Source: Sycon ciliatum
Lineage: Eukaryota > Porifera > Calcarea > Leucosolenida > Sycettidae
Assembly: GCF_964019385.1 (NCBI RefSeq)
Contig: NC_088649.1
Location: 21,009,508 to 21,073,507, forward strand
Reading direction: 5' to 3'
Length of the DNA: 64,000 nt
Shown here: positions 1-9,750 of the stretch, piece by piece
How positions within the stretch are numbered: the stretch's first letter is position 1
Layout of the letters: each line of letters begins with the position of its first letter
Made by a program: the position numbers and the translations under genes
The notes under the pieces: model-generated
Seen by the model: only the letters and a program-made list of their open reading frames with translations
What the model was told of the DNA's origin: nothing
Databases searched by the model: none

Positions 1-1
1 T

Positions 2-307
2 CGGCTGGACGTTGCGGCTAGCCGTGTGTGGGTTGGCCGATTCGAGCGCATCTTTATCGATGTAAGGGTGTTCAACCCTTTTGCGTCTACGAAACGTGCG
101 CCTCCCCCGCTGCTGTCTACAGACGACATGAACAAGAAAAAAATGAAGTATGAAGAGCGCGGACGCAAAGTCGAGCATCTCTCCTTCGTGCCGGTTGCGC
201 ATTCGGCCTCTGGTGGCTATGGCAAGCATGCCGATGCTCTTTTCTCACGAATAACGTCTCTCCTGGCTGAGAAGAGCAAGGAGCCATACGCCGGGTTGTC
301 TGCTTAG
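2..307 (+). pseudogene. Retroelement endonuclease-like C-terminal fragment
   Basis: The reading frame is open from the window edge to a TAG at 305-307, so the N-terminal part lies outside. It reads RLDVAAS, then FIDVRVFNPFAST, KMKYEERGRKVEHLSFVP and SASGGYGKHADALF. This layout (an R-x-D motif followed by a hydrophobic D-V-R-V strand, then a basic helix) is what I know from the C-terminal, possibly restriction-endonuclease-like, domain of animal retroelement polyproteins. The domain name is inference. The frame stops just where related proteins continue with a segment like the one at 20730-20936, so the copy is truncated by a stop or indel. Nothing suggests that it is expressed. Confidence 0.5.
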
Positions 308-394
308 CATGGGGGCAGGATCCCTAGCGCCACCAGTACGGACCCCCGATGATTATAATTTTGGTTATTGCTGTAATGGTAGCAAGTATTCATA

Positions 395-560
395 GATTAA
401 GAGAATGAAAAGGGGGAAGTCTGATGAAAATGGTTGATTTTCACCACCAGGACTCGGACCAGGGACTTTCATTGCTGTAACCTTCCAAGTCGGAGGGACG
501 TTTGTTAGCTCTATCGAGCAGTGGTCAAGCTCACTCTCATGCATTGTAATTTCTCCGGTG
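395..560 (-). repeat. tRNA-derived SINE-like repeat, copy 1
   Basis: Read on the minus strand there is a pol III A-box-like stretch (about 505-528) followed by a B box, GGTCCGAGTCC, at 450-460. A tail containing TCAGACTT follows. The repeat at 900-1015 has the same order and the same tail words, so the two belong to one family. The tRNA body is too degenerate to be a working tRNA. Confidence 0.5.
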
Positions 561-899
561 GCGTTACAGTGCACTCCTAGCTTGGGTGAATTTCACTTGC
601 TGTACTGATCATCGATCACTGTAACATTCCGCAGTTTACTGTTGTTCTTTCCACCGACTCTTCACTCTCTTCCTTAACTGTAAATATTGAATAATGTAAA
701 CAAATCGTCAGCAAAGCGAACGTAGAGTAGCAATTCTACAGTCACAATAACCAACACCAACAACAACTAAAACAGACAAAGCGGAGAAGCCGTAGCAACA
801 CTGCCATTAATTTTGTTCATACCATCGTAATGCGTGATGTACTCTATTTCTATTCTTAGCGTTTTATAAATTTAATATTTTTTTCACTAGTTTGAGGGA
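561..899. other. No gene seen
   Basis: AT-rich sequence with stop codons in all frames and no motif I recognise. Confidence 0.6.
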
Positions 900-1015
900 A
901 AGATGCAAACGAGAAAAGTCTGAAGAAAAAAATTGACTGTCACCAGCAGAACTTGAACCAGGACTCTCATTCCTTGTTCGTTCTTTCAGTTGGAAGAAGG
1001 TTTCCAGGATAATCT
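900..1015 (-). repeat. tRNA-derived SINE-like repeat, copy 2
   Basis: The minus strand carries a B box, GGTTCAAGTTC, at 949-959, followed by the same kind of tail as the copy at 395-560 (CTGGTGA, then TCAGACTTTTC). The upstream tRNA-like half is more degraded than in the first copy. Confidence 0.45.
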
Positions 1016-1409
1016 GTTTGCAGTAAACAGACCAATAAGTGTAAAGGAAGGGAATGAGTAAAGTTCAACAGTATGCGCAGGAATGTGTGTTGTCTTTTAA
1101 AAGGGGTTACTTACTTGCAGAAACATAATTCTTTACAATAACTCCTTTTAAGATGTTGCCTTTTGAATAATCTGTAGGGATCTTAAGAGCGCAAAGGCGA
1201 AGATTGAGTGATACTCCATTGTCCATATATCTGCATGTAATTATGGAGAAATAGTACAAGATGCAGGAGACAACTCAAGTCATGTAAGGCATGGATAGTG
1301 TTATGGTTTTCATTGCAGATGCCAAACTTGTCACCTTCTTACTGTTATAAACTTTGATATTGTCACACAGTTTGTCCATCACTTCGCACTGGTAGTGTAG
1401 TAGACGGAC
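1016..1409. other. No gene seen
   Basis: AT-rich, no open frame of note, no recognised repeat. Confidence 0.6.
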
Positions 1410-1493
1410 TTTCTACCGTATCATACAGTATCATACCGTATCATACCGTATCATACCGTATTATAACGTATCATACCGTATCATACCTTATAC
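1410..1493. repeat. 10-bp minisatellite, locus 1
   Basis: About seven head-to-tail copies of the unit CGTATCATAC with a few substitutions. The same unit makes the longer array at 2361-2525. Confidence 0.9.
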
Positions 1494-2263
1494 TCTTTCC
1501 CGTCAAAGATGAAGAATACAACGTCGTTCTTATTAACAGGTGCCTTGTGCTGCACCTGACGTTCGAGGCTGTCCTTTTTTCGCTGTTTCAGCACTCCGTC
1601 TGTCAAGCGCAGCACTCGACATGTGCGGCTGAAGAGCCCCGCGTGCCGCTCCTCCTGCATTTTTGCATCGACATAAAATGCAGATAGCAGGGGCGACGGA
1701 ACTTCACTACTGATGGTTTTCCAATCGATGTTCTCCTTTCCGCGTCCCTCGCAGAGCGGACGGAACATGCGCAGCCATAATCCGTGGCACTGCCAGTGTA
1801 CTTGGAAACTGCTGCTTGAATAATGGCATCGTGATTCGTGGTCGTCCTCAGAAGAACTAAAGAAACGTTTGGGAGTCGATTAAACAGGCTCGTGCTGATT
1901 CATTTTACTCTTACTTTGGAAAGGAGAAGACCTCTATGTCTCTAATGAGCAAACGGTTCTTTTACAGAGCCCGCGGTGAGATCTGCGCGCGGTAACGGTC
2001 ACTAGCACTGTGAGGTTCAAACTAACTTACTAACTTGGCGCATAGCTGTTACTTCCGATGTAACTAGTACTTCAGTACTAAGCTGAAGTCACAAAGAGTG
2101 TGTGATGGGACTGCACTGCATGCACTGCACAGAGTCAGTGGTAGTCTTGTACTTGATCCGCACAGGTTGGTGAAAGGAAGACTCATCGAGCCATGGTTGT
2201 GGGTTGGAATTCCAATCTCTACCCTTGTGGGGGAGAGGGGAGTTTGTATATCAGCTCAGTATA
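1494..2263. other. No supported gene; one 95-codon minus frame
   Basis: A minus-strand frame from 1768 to 1481 is open for 95 codons and is charged and mixed in composition, but it matches nothing I know and ends inside the minisatellite. It might be an exon remnant. The rest shows nothing. Confidence 0.35.
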
Positions 2264-2361
2264 AGCATAATATAACCTACTCAGTTGATTTTATGGGAAA
2301 TATAAACCAATATACAGGTTTATATTTCCCATATAATCAACTGGTTAGGTTATAATTATTA
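2264..2361. repeat. Near-perfect hairpin (foldback), about 40-bp arms
   Basis: The left arm from 2266 is mirrored by the right arm ending near 2359. The inner 27 bp (2281-2307 against 2315-2341) has a single mismatch around a 7-base loop. Outside it the arms continue imperfectly as ATAATATAACCTAC against GTTAGGTTATAATTAT. It looks like a very small MITE. No clear target duplication was found. Confidence 0.75.
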
Positions 2362-2525
2362 TGTACCGTATCACACCGTATGTACCGTATCATACCGTAT
2401 GCACCGTATAATACCGTATCATACCGTATCATACCGTATCATACCGTATCATACCGTATCATACCGTATCATACCGTATCATACCGTATCATACCGTATG
2501 TACCGTATCATACCGTATGTACCGC
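2361..2525. repeat. 10-bp minisatellite, locus 2
   Basis: About sixteen copies of CGTATCATAC with interspersed CGTATGTAC variants. Because 10 is not a multiple of 3, it gives open frames rich in YRIIPYHTVS in all three frames. These are artefacts of the repeat, not proteins. Confidence 0.93.
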
Positions 2526-2635
2526 AGTTAGAACAGGTAGTTTGTTTCCTGTTGCACCTTCTGATTGGTTCTTTATCTGTGTTTCATTCTAGATAACCTG
2601 ATACATGGTAGGTTTGGGTTGGATTTTTTTCTGAA

Positions 2636-3381
2636 GTACTTGGAACTGAGTTTGAGCTAGCTTGGAACTGTTGTAGGATAGTGTCGATCAGATACAAAGT
2701 GTATATTTAGTAGTCAGCAGATTCTTTTTCTGGGCCAATCACGAAATGATGGCAATGATTTCCTTAGAAAGGGCAAATTACATGTAATTTACAGTAAAGA
2801 GTCCATACATGTATGTTACATGGTAATGAAAGATACTCTGGACATGAAACAGCTGTATAGACCCATGTGTATAAAGCCTCTAGTACGGGAAAAGCAACAC
2901 ATAGAATACAATGTTTATGCTGAACCCCGATATAAGGTACAAGAGAATCGGCGCAATAAATGCAATCGCACAATTACAAAACAATATAAATGGAAGAATC
3001 GCAATGCACAGCACAAAATGCATAAAAAACAATGCACCCATCATCAATGGTATGTACAAAACAGTTTCATGCTCTCGCAATCACCAGGCATCATCATCAG
3101 CGAGAGCATGAAACTTGAAGTAGCAGCAAACAAGCCTTGACTTGTTGTTTTGTATTACGCTCAGTCAGCACACTGGATACATCCTCCGGTCAATGATCTT
3201 TTACGTATGTATGTATATTTTTTTATTTGAATTCGCAAGTACACACGGGTACAAGCCCAATTACAAGTGAACGAATGTGATAATGGAGTTAAAGATAGGG
3301 GTGTAGGAAGGAGGAGGAGGAGCGTTGCAAAGAAACTATCCTACAACAGTTCCAAGCTAGCTCAAATTCAGTTCCAAGTAC
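2636..3381. repeat. Inverted repeat pair enclosing 0.65 kb
   Basis: The arm at 2636-2681 is repeated in inverted orientation at 3336-3381 with about one mismatch, containing GAGCTAGCTTGGAACTG on the left. The enclosed stretch holds a small 16-bp-arm hairpin (3063-3078 against 3100-3115). A segment at 3221-3335 is repeated directly at 3390-3502, overlapping the right arm. This looks like a small transposon with a later local duplication. No coding sequence is recognisable inside. Confidence 0.6.
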
Positions 3382-3502
3382 AGGTCTGCTTTTATTTGAA
3401 TTCGCAAGTACACACGGGCACAAGCCCAATTACAAGTGAGCGAATGTGATAATGGAGTTAAAGATAGGGGTTCAGGAAGGAGGAGGAGCGTTGCAAAGAA
3501 AC
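3221..3502. repeat. Direct duplication of about 115 bp
   Basis: The segment 3221-3335 and the segment 3390-3502 share the words TTATTTGAATTCGCAAG, AGTTAAAGATAGGGG and GCGTTGCAAAGAAAC in the same order, offset by about 169 bases. The first copy has one extra GGA unit in a purine run. Confidence 0.85.
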
Positions 3503-3879
3503 AGGGAGAGCAATTCAGGAGCAAAAGTAACAATTGCACTCGGACGAAGGTAACTGAGATCAAGGGTACCCGTGCAGCGATAAAATCTGCGATCTAAAAT
3601 ACAAAGCCATCATACAAATTCAACAAGCAGTAGTCGCACTCCCATTCCCACTGTTTCATGATTCAGCTGTGTTTCCTTCCTCTTAGGATCTATGATGACC
3701 TGGAACATTGGAACTTTGGGAACAAAATCAGGATAGTCATCGGAAGTGGCCACACTTTTTGTGGCTGTGGAGTATGCAAGATACGTCACACAGGAGATTA
3801 CTAGTTATTTCTATAACTAAGAACCTTCCAAGTTGGAAGGCTGTTGGAGTGCGCATCCAAGATGTGCTAGAGCTGTTAA

Positions 3880-4851
3880 CCCTTTATGTACCAGCCATCT
3901 AATGTATGTAAGGGGCTATCGCAGCCAAAGAAGCAACCATGGTATGAAATCTAGACAACTTTTGTATATGCAAGTTGTGTTTTCCTGACTCCATATGTAT
4001 CACTGCACCCAGGTACGCATGGATATTGGTACAGCATGCAGTAGTATATGAAGGCCATAGGTGGAATACCAAATATACGCGCCAATTGTGCATATTTCTG
4101 ACCAACCAGGGTATCACAAACAAATAGACTGAGAATGAGTTTGTGCTCGTGTACTGGGAACATAGGGACAAAACAACCTCATAAGCGTTGTCTCAGTGCA
4201 TGAAGAGTAACAACATACCAGGGAAATGGTCATATTGTCACACATTTGAGGTAAAACAATTGGTTCAAAATTGCAAATTTTGAATTCTTGTCTCAGATTC
4301 TAAATCTATATTTTTCTTCAGCTACTCACATCCAGCGTCAGGTAAGTGAAAGAGAAGACAAGAAGCAGTCGCTGGCTGGTGAATTACGCCTGCCTTGACG
4401 ATTTTAGGCCATCGCTGCCCTCCCTCTCGCTCCTGTTTTGAGAGTGAATACTGCGATGGGATCAGCGATACAAATTTTCAATTTCGAGTCGCATTCCGCG
4501 ATGATATCGCCACAGCCGATCTCTCCAATCGTCCACCACGTCTAGAAGACGTCGACATGACCTAGAACAAGCTACATCTTCGCTACAAGCAGAAAAACTG
4601 AGCGAGAACACGGTCGAAACAGCGACAATTGTTTGCGCTGAAAAGCATACTTTTGAACGCGTTCGTTCTCCATACTTTCAAATGGCAACCTACCCATATC
4701 ATACATCAAAATTTTCAGTGGGATCTCAGCTGTCAAGTGCAAAAAACCGCGGCTCGATTGGAGCTACGGCGGTGGGGAACGGCGCGCTTGATTGGAGTGC
4801 AGCGAACCGTACCATATGGTACGGTTCGAGATGGGGCTGGTACACAAAGGG
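3880..4851. mobile_element. piggyBac-like MITE with TTAA duplication
   Basis: The sequence begins CCCTTTATGTACCAGCC and ends GGCTGGTACACAAAGGG, almost perfect terminal inverted repeats. It is flanked on both sides by TTAA (3876-3879, 4852-4855). TTAA target duplication with CCC ends is the mark of the piggyBac superfamily. The flanks joined across the element match the uninterrupted paralogous segment near 5505 (GTTAG in place of GTTAA), which serves as an approximate empty site. There is no transposase inside, so it is non-autonomous. A perfect 26-bp palindrome (4803-4828, centre CATATG) lies near the right end. Confidence 0.85.
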
Positions 4852-5427
4852 TTAACCAGTTAGTTGTAGAACGTCAGTAACGTCGTCGTGCAATGTTATT
4901 GCAAGAGCTGATTGCTTAGTAACTGGTGGTATTAGTGGACAGTATAGCGTAACTTGTAGTTCCTTGGTCTTTCTCTTTGTATAAATTAAACCTTGGCTCT
5001 CCATCTGAGTCCAAATCCATTCTTATTTCTATTTCACCCAGATCCGGGAACATGTAGTTTCTCTGCATACTCGACAAAATCCCCAGTTTCGAAAAATTCT
5101 AATCTGGAGTTGCGCCCTGCCATCTTCGTTGCCAATTGTTATATCTGGCCTTTAGGGCACACACAATATCACACAGGTTTGTATGATTATTCTAATAGTG
5201 AAGGAACTGAAAAACAAGGAAAGAGAGCTCACATTCTTGGAAGTCTAGTGCAGCACAGCAAGCATGCAAAACAGCCAGCAGCTCAGGCGCTCATGCACCT
5301 TATCACATTTACGCACACAACACAAGGAAATAGAAGTTACACTATAATCTCCACTAACACCTCCAGTTGCTAAACAATCAGCTCCTGCGTTGACATTGCA
5401 CGACACTGAACTTCCTTTCCCCTCCTT

Positions 5428-5640
5428 ATGGTAATTCTATAACTTAGAACCTTTCAAGTTGGAAGGCTGCCGGAGTGCGCATCCAAGATGTGCTAAAGTT
5501 GTTAGCAAGATGGTTGTAGAACGTCTGTACCGTCGGTCAGTGTCGTGCAATGTTATCGCATGAGCTGATTTTTTAGTAAATGGTGGTGTTAGTGGACAGT
5601 ATAGTGTAACTTGTATTTCCTTGGTCCTGTTTATCTTTTC
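5428..5640 (+). repeat. Uninterrupted copy of the segment split by the TTAA MITE
   Basis: Contains CAAGTTGGAAGGCTGC, GCGCATCCAAGATGTGCTA and TTAGTGGACAGTATAG in the order found at 3811-3879 plus 4852-4985. It therefore shows the structure before the MITE inserted. Confidence 0.8.
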
Positions 5641-6297
5641 CTGGAAGAACTATTTTCGAGGCTACAGTCAGCCTTTGAAAAACCAGAAGAAGGCCAAAAC
5701 CCAGTTCACGGCACTAACAGCATTGAACACAGCCGTTCTTTCACATTGTGAATAGAATTAAACAATTGAAATGACCTAATTCTACAGTGATCGACCTTCT
5801 CTCTCACGGAGCTAAGCAGAATGTGCATCTTCACTGCGCTGGTCGCTATAAAAACGTGAGCATACAACTGGCGATTTGGCACGTCTGGCGTATTGCATGC
5901 AAGCGAGAGAAATGCCATTCGACCCGATACCAAAGTGTCTTTCTTCTGGACCCTACTTGGAAATTCGATGCACTTCCCCTTTGACACACTTCGTGGGTAG
6001 GAGCTGAGAAAGCTACGGGTCCTCCTACAGCTATTTTCTACCCGCTGCCCGCTATCTCCTCGTCATAAACCTCCATCAAAAACCGAAAAAGCACTTCCTT
6101 ACTCTGGCCCATCATTACTAGTAGTCTCGTGTGTGACGTATCTTGCATACTCCATAGCCACAAAAAGTGCGGCGACTTCTTTGACTATCCTGATTTTGTT
6201 CCCAAAGTTCCAATGTCCCAGGTCTTCATAGATCCTAAGAGGAAGGAAACATAGCTGAATCGTGAAACAGTGGGAATGGGAGTGCGACTACTGCTTG

Positions 6298-6875
6298 TCA
6301 GGCAAGACTTACAGTTCTTTTAATCCTGGTGTGTCCTGAGGCACTCCACTCGGAAGATGCCGGAGGTTATTATTCAACAAACTCCTAAACAAGGAAGGAA
6401 AGAGTGTGAAAGAATATTTGAAATTGCGTCTAAATACCGTTTGACTGGGGAAATTATGGTTATTTTTTCAGAGACATTAGGAGTGAATCAATGGCCGAAC
6501 AATGGTGCAGTGATTTTGCCCCAGGGAGCCTTACTGACACCGGGAGGTGATACGTGCCTAGAAGCTCTGCAGGAGGTTTAAGAGCAACTGAATGAAGATA
6601 TAAAAGCAAGTACAGGAACCAAAGGCTATAATTCTAAAAGCATGTTCCTGCCTTTGTTTCAGTTATTGACCATTTAGCACTATTCAGCAGCAAGGACCTC
6701 AGATACGTCCTTTTTCCTGGTACTGCCAGCTTTGGTGTGAGACGCCCGCTATTGACAGAGAGGTTACCTGCATTTTTTTGAAACTTCAAAGCCTTCAGAA
6801 GACCAACTCTGTGGGCTTTTTGGGGTCCCAAGGCACTTTCTTGCTTTATTGGCGATACTTGTTTAAAATGGCATA
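6298..6875. other. No supported gene; one 74-codon plus frame
   Basis: A plus-strand frame at 6357-6581 starts MPEVIIQQTPKQGRKE and is unremarkable. I recognise no family. The rest shows nothing. Confidence 0.4.
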
Positions 6876-7118
6876 CTGTATAGCAGGAAATTTTCGGACG
6901 GAAATATTTTCGGACAAAGCCGAATTTCGACCTTTCGTACGGATTTTATTTTCGTACAGTGGTGCATGCTAAATGCACTTGTTTGCTTGCGGTACGCATG
7001 TATAGTGCACATAACTTCACAGCAACAAATTTTAGTACGGAATTAATTTTAGTACAAAAGAGGGCGTGTACGAAATCGTACGAAAATAAATTCCGTCCGA
7101 AAATTTCCTGCTATACAG
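6876..7118. mobile_element. TA-flanked MITE (CTGTATAGCAGG ends)
   Basis: A 243-bp element with perfect inverted ends of about 28 bp (CTGTATAGCAGGAAATTTTC and onward), flanked by TA at 6874-6875 and 7119-7120. TA duplication points to a Tc1/mariner-type mobiliser. MITEs with this end sequence are, as I recall, frequent in demosponge genomes; that recollection is not a database result. Non-coding. A lone GTATAGCAGGAAATTGTATA near 43177 may be another fragment. Confidence 0.85.
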
Positions 7119-7530
7119 TATTCAAATCCGTTGATCCAACCGTATAATGTAAAGTATAAAAGAAAGGACAAAGGGTCTGAGATCCTTGCTACTAGATAGT
7201 TCTCAATCCGCTGATAATTGCAAAGCAAATTCACACGGCAGAACAACAGAGATCCACATCCATCTTGGGGCCGAGTTTCGACTTCAATAACATTCAGACA
7301 CGGAAACATTATTTGTTTTTCACTGGTTTTAAAAATAGGGCACTTGTAGCTAGGCAATCATCAGACAAGTGATACTTGCACCTACCCAGCAGTATGCCTA
7401 TAAACACAGCCACAGTCATGCACACATTTAGTGCTAGGTCCAGAGGCGTAAGGAACAGAGAGGCCAAGGCGCTAGAAGAGACAACAGGCGAATGGAAGTG
7501 TCAGGAGGGTGGCAGGCAACAGGCAGGTGT
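7119..7530. other. No gene seen
   Basis: No recognised motif. Short open frames on both strands lack family resemblance. Confidence 0.5.
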
Positions 7531-8264
7531 GAGAACATGTCTGAGAAAACCAGACAAATTGTGCAAGTCGATCTATCCAATTTCGCTTATATTTTGCAGG
7601 TAAGTTTCCTCTGGGGTGGCGATCGACTGTGATAAGCAAGCAGAAAAGTTCGCTAATATTTTGCAGGTAAGTTTCCTTTGGGGTGTCGATCAACTGTGCC
7701 AAGCAAGCTGACAAGTTTCTGAAGGGAATTTTGCAATTGGCAAACCCGCAACAATAGCAGAAAACCACAAGCTTCATGGGACTATACATGAGCCACGCCA
7801 CAGCGTATAAGAATAGGCTGCGAACAAAACTCCATCCAACCAACATTGCCTTACCTTAGTAGAACACCTCTTCTAGCACTGACGACATGTCCATCCTCAT
7901 CCTTTTTGCGTTTTCTTGAAATTTTCTTGAAATTTTCCCTTCAACCATGCTGAAATTTAATATTTTTTTATATTTTTTATTTTATTGACACAAGTCATGT
8001 AGATCTACTATCAAGAGTCCAAAAACATGGCCCGCGGTCTGCTAAAACCACCCTTCGGTGCTGTGTAATTTTTCGGAGAAAATGATGAAAACGTCAGCAC
8101 GTCTCGATTTTCTCATCATCGCAGGTGACAGTCATGGCGGAAGGAGGACGAAGGCGCTCGTTCGAACAAATTGTTGTCGGATTCTCGGCAGCGGAGTCGT
8201 CAGCACTGCCAAATGACGATAGATCGTTCTTTGGGTGGTCAGATCAAGATTCTGACGACCAGGG

Positions 8265-8643
8265 TGTTGTGAACCCTCTGGTTCTCTAAAGTATCAGGAA
8301 CGAACGACCCCACATGGCACGAGGACAACTATTTATTCTCAACAGTATATTTCACTTCCATCGACTAACGACAATGAACAATGAATGGAACAACTGAATG
8401 ACTAACACTAAAACCACCAGGTAGTTATAGCGTTAAAATGACAGCGTATAATAAAAGCATACACATACAACATACAACTACAGCGCACACAGCAAACCGC
8501 ACATAGCGCCTGTATGTAGCTGTAGCGTATGCCACGTCGTAAACATCAGCGGTACGGCGGAGTTGGGATACAGCTGCATTGGACGAACACAATGTAACAA
8601 GCGAGAAGGCCTTTCACTCTCGAGAACTTGTCGTTTCACAACA
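8265..8643 (-). repeat. TR1 3' LTR
   Basis: 379 bp with the TG...CA ends and TGTTGTGAA inverted tips. It differs from the 5' LTR by two substitutions and a small indel in the GCGTATAATAAAAGC region. It lies downstream of the TR1 gene in minus-strand orientation. Confidence 0.88.
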
Positions 8644-8684
8644 TTCTCCCCACCAAAGGGCTTCTCACCGCCGTACAAAAACTC

Positions 8685-9719
8685 CTAAGTCAAAACGATT
8701 TGGGGCTTACTACGCGTCATCTGCTGCTGCGGTGGTGGCCATGGTAGAATATCACTAATGCCCACCACTTCAGCCATCTCGATTTCGCGAAGCTTGCCGC
8801 TGTGGGCTGTCGCACACGACACTGTCACCGATCCACTTCGACATGAGGCAGACGCTGGACCAGACAACACACAACCGATAATGTCATAAAGCTCGACGAT
8901 GTGGGCTGTCACCCACGACACGGTCACCGGTACACTGCTTCGACCCAGGGCGGGCGCGGAATCCGAGGACACACATCGGATCTCTGTGTTCCACACAGTC
9001 TCGCCGCTTACTTCGTCCGTGCTAACCAGTAGTATCGCCCTTCTCATTTTCTCGGCTACTACGCCTTGCGTTTCTAAGTCTTGCGCCTCCAACTCTTGCG
9101 CCTCCAACTCTTGCGCTAACTCTTGCGCCTCTAACTCTTGCGCCTCGACGTCTTGCGCCTCGACGTCTTGCGCCTCGACGTCTTGCGCCTCTACGTCTTG
9201 CGCCTCTACGTCTTGCGCCTCTACGTCTTTCGCCTCTACGTCTTGCGCCTCGACGTCTTGCGCCTCGACGTCTTGCGCCTCGACGTCTTGCGCCTCGACG
9301 TCGTTCGGCCGAGACTCCAGCTGCTTCTGAGCGTCTCCGACCGATGTCGCCATGCACTGCACCGACCCAGTGGGCCTTGGATCTGATCCTCCCACTGGCT
9401 TCGAATACTCTTCTGACCGCTGCTTGTCTGTAAGCAAAGTCTTACACGCCTTGTCCGGCGTCCTTCCGGGCGAGGCAAGCAAATCTCGCTTTGCTTCCTC
9501 ATAATATGTACCGACGGCGATGCGCTCGGCCATCTTCTTGAGCTTTTCGTTAAACTCTGTGCGGAGCGCACACTCTTGCCTTCTAGCACTGCGCTCTTCA
9601 AACTCCTCGCTCTGTCGGAGCCTCTTCTCCAAGTATTCTCTCAACCTATCGCCTTCAAATCCATACCGAATTCCGTTGGCGATAAAGCTGGCTTCAATGA
9701 TCCATAGTTCCTGTGCCAT
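8685..9719 (-). CDS. TR1 single protein with DVEAQ/ELEAQ repeats
   Basis: The first ATG is at 9719 (MAQELWIIEASFIANG). The frame is also open upstream through the primer-binding site but has no ATG there. It encodes 344 residues: a charged helical N-terminal third (DRLREYLEKRLRQSEEFEER), then about sixteen 5-residue units DVEAQ or ELEAQ, then a tail with two related short motifs (SVPVTVSWVTAHIVEL and SVTVSCATAHSGKL). It ends in PWPPPQQQMTRSKP. There is no zinc knuckle, protease, RT or integrase motif. It may be a Gag relative, but I do not recognise a domain. The copy at 62330 keeps the same frame despite a different repeat make-up, which suggests selection on the protein. Confidence 0.7.
   Translation of the reverse strand: MAQELWIIEASFIANGIRYGFEGDRLREYLEKRLRQSEEFEERSARRQECALRTEFNEKLKKMAERIAVGTYYEEAKRDLLASPGRTPDKACKTLLTDKQRSEEYSKPVGGSDPRPTGSVQCMATSVGDAQKQLESRPNDVEAQDVEAQDVEAQDVEAQDVEAKDVEAQDVEAQDVEAQDVEAQDVEAQDVEAQELEAQELAQELEAQELEAQDLETQGVVAEKMRRAILLVSTDEVSGETVWNTEIRCVSSDSAPALGRSSVPVTVSWVTAHIVELYDIIGCVLSGPASASCRSGSVTVSCATAHSGKLREIEMAEVVGISDILPWPPPQQQMTRSKPQIVLT
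9066..9306 (-). repeat. 15-bp coding minisatellite in TR1
   Basis: Tandem 15-bp units encoding DVEAQ (toward the N-terminus) and ELEAQ (toward the C-terminus), with one DVEAK variant and one 3-base deletion (ELAQ). Since 15 is divisible by 3, every gain or loss of a unit keeps the frame. The copy at 62746 consists mainly of ELEAQ, so the array has evolved separately in the two elements. Confidence 0.92.
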
Positions 9720-9750
9720 GCTCGCTTCGTATCCTGGCGTGGTCGCCAAA

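Larger units (their letters stand above)
3624..6297. mobile_element. 2.7-kb unit with 185-bp inverted ends
   Basis: The left end at 3624-3808 is found again, reverse-complemented, at 6114-6297, starting with CAAGCAGTAGTCGCACTCCC on both sides. The interior holds two diverged direct copies of another segment (about 3811-4985 and 5428-5640), the first interrupted by a TTAA-flanked MITE. No transposase is visible. Short open frames at 4993-5373 (plus) and 5706-5987 (minus) match nothing I know. It could be a non-autonomous DNA transposon or an inverted duplication of a repeat. Confidence 0.55.

Noticed and set aside
2380-2596. Open frames rich in YRIIPYHTVS
   Set aside because: They are translations of the 10-bp minisatellite in different frames.
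2880-3080. Hydrophobic minus frame resembling membrane helices
   Set aside because: The hydrophobicity follows from AT-rich codons; no start context, splice sites or family resemblance.
8899-9357. Cys/Ser-rich and Arg-rich frames opposite or overlapping the TR1 gene
   Set aside because: They are other-frame readings of the 15-bp array (CASTS, RRGAR and similar), mirrored in the second TR1 copy.
9720-9749. TTG start for the TR1 protein, giving MATTPGYEAS
   Set aside because: This lies in the primer-binding site and TTG is not a normal start in animals; the ATG at 9719 (and 62330) is preferred.
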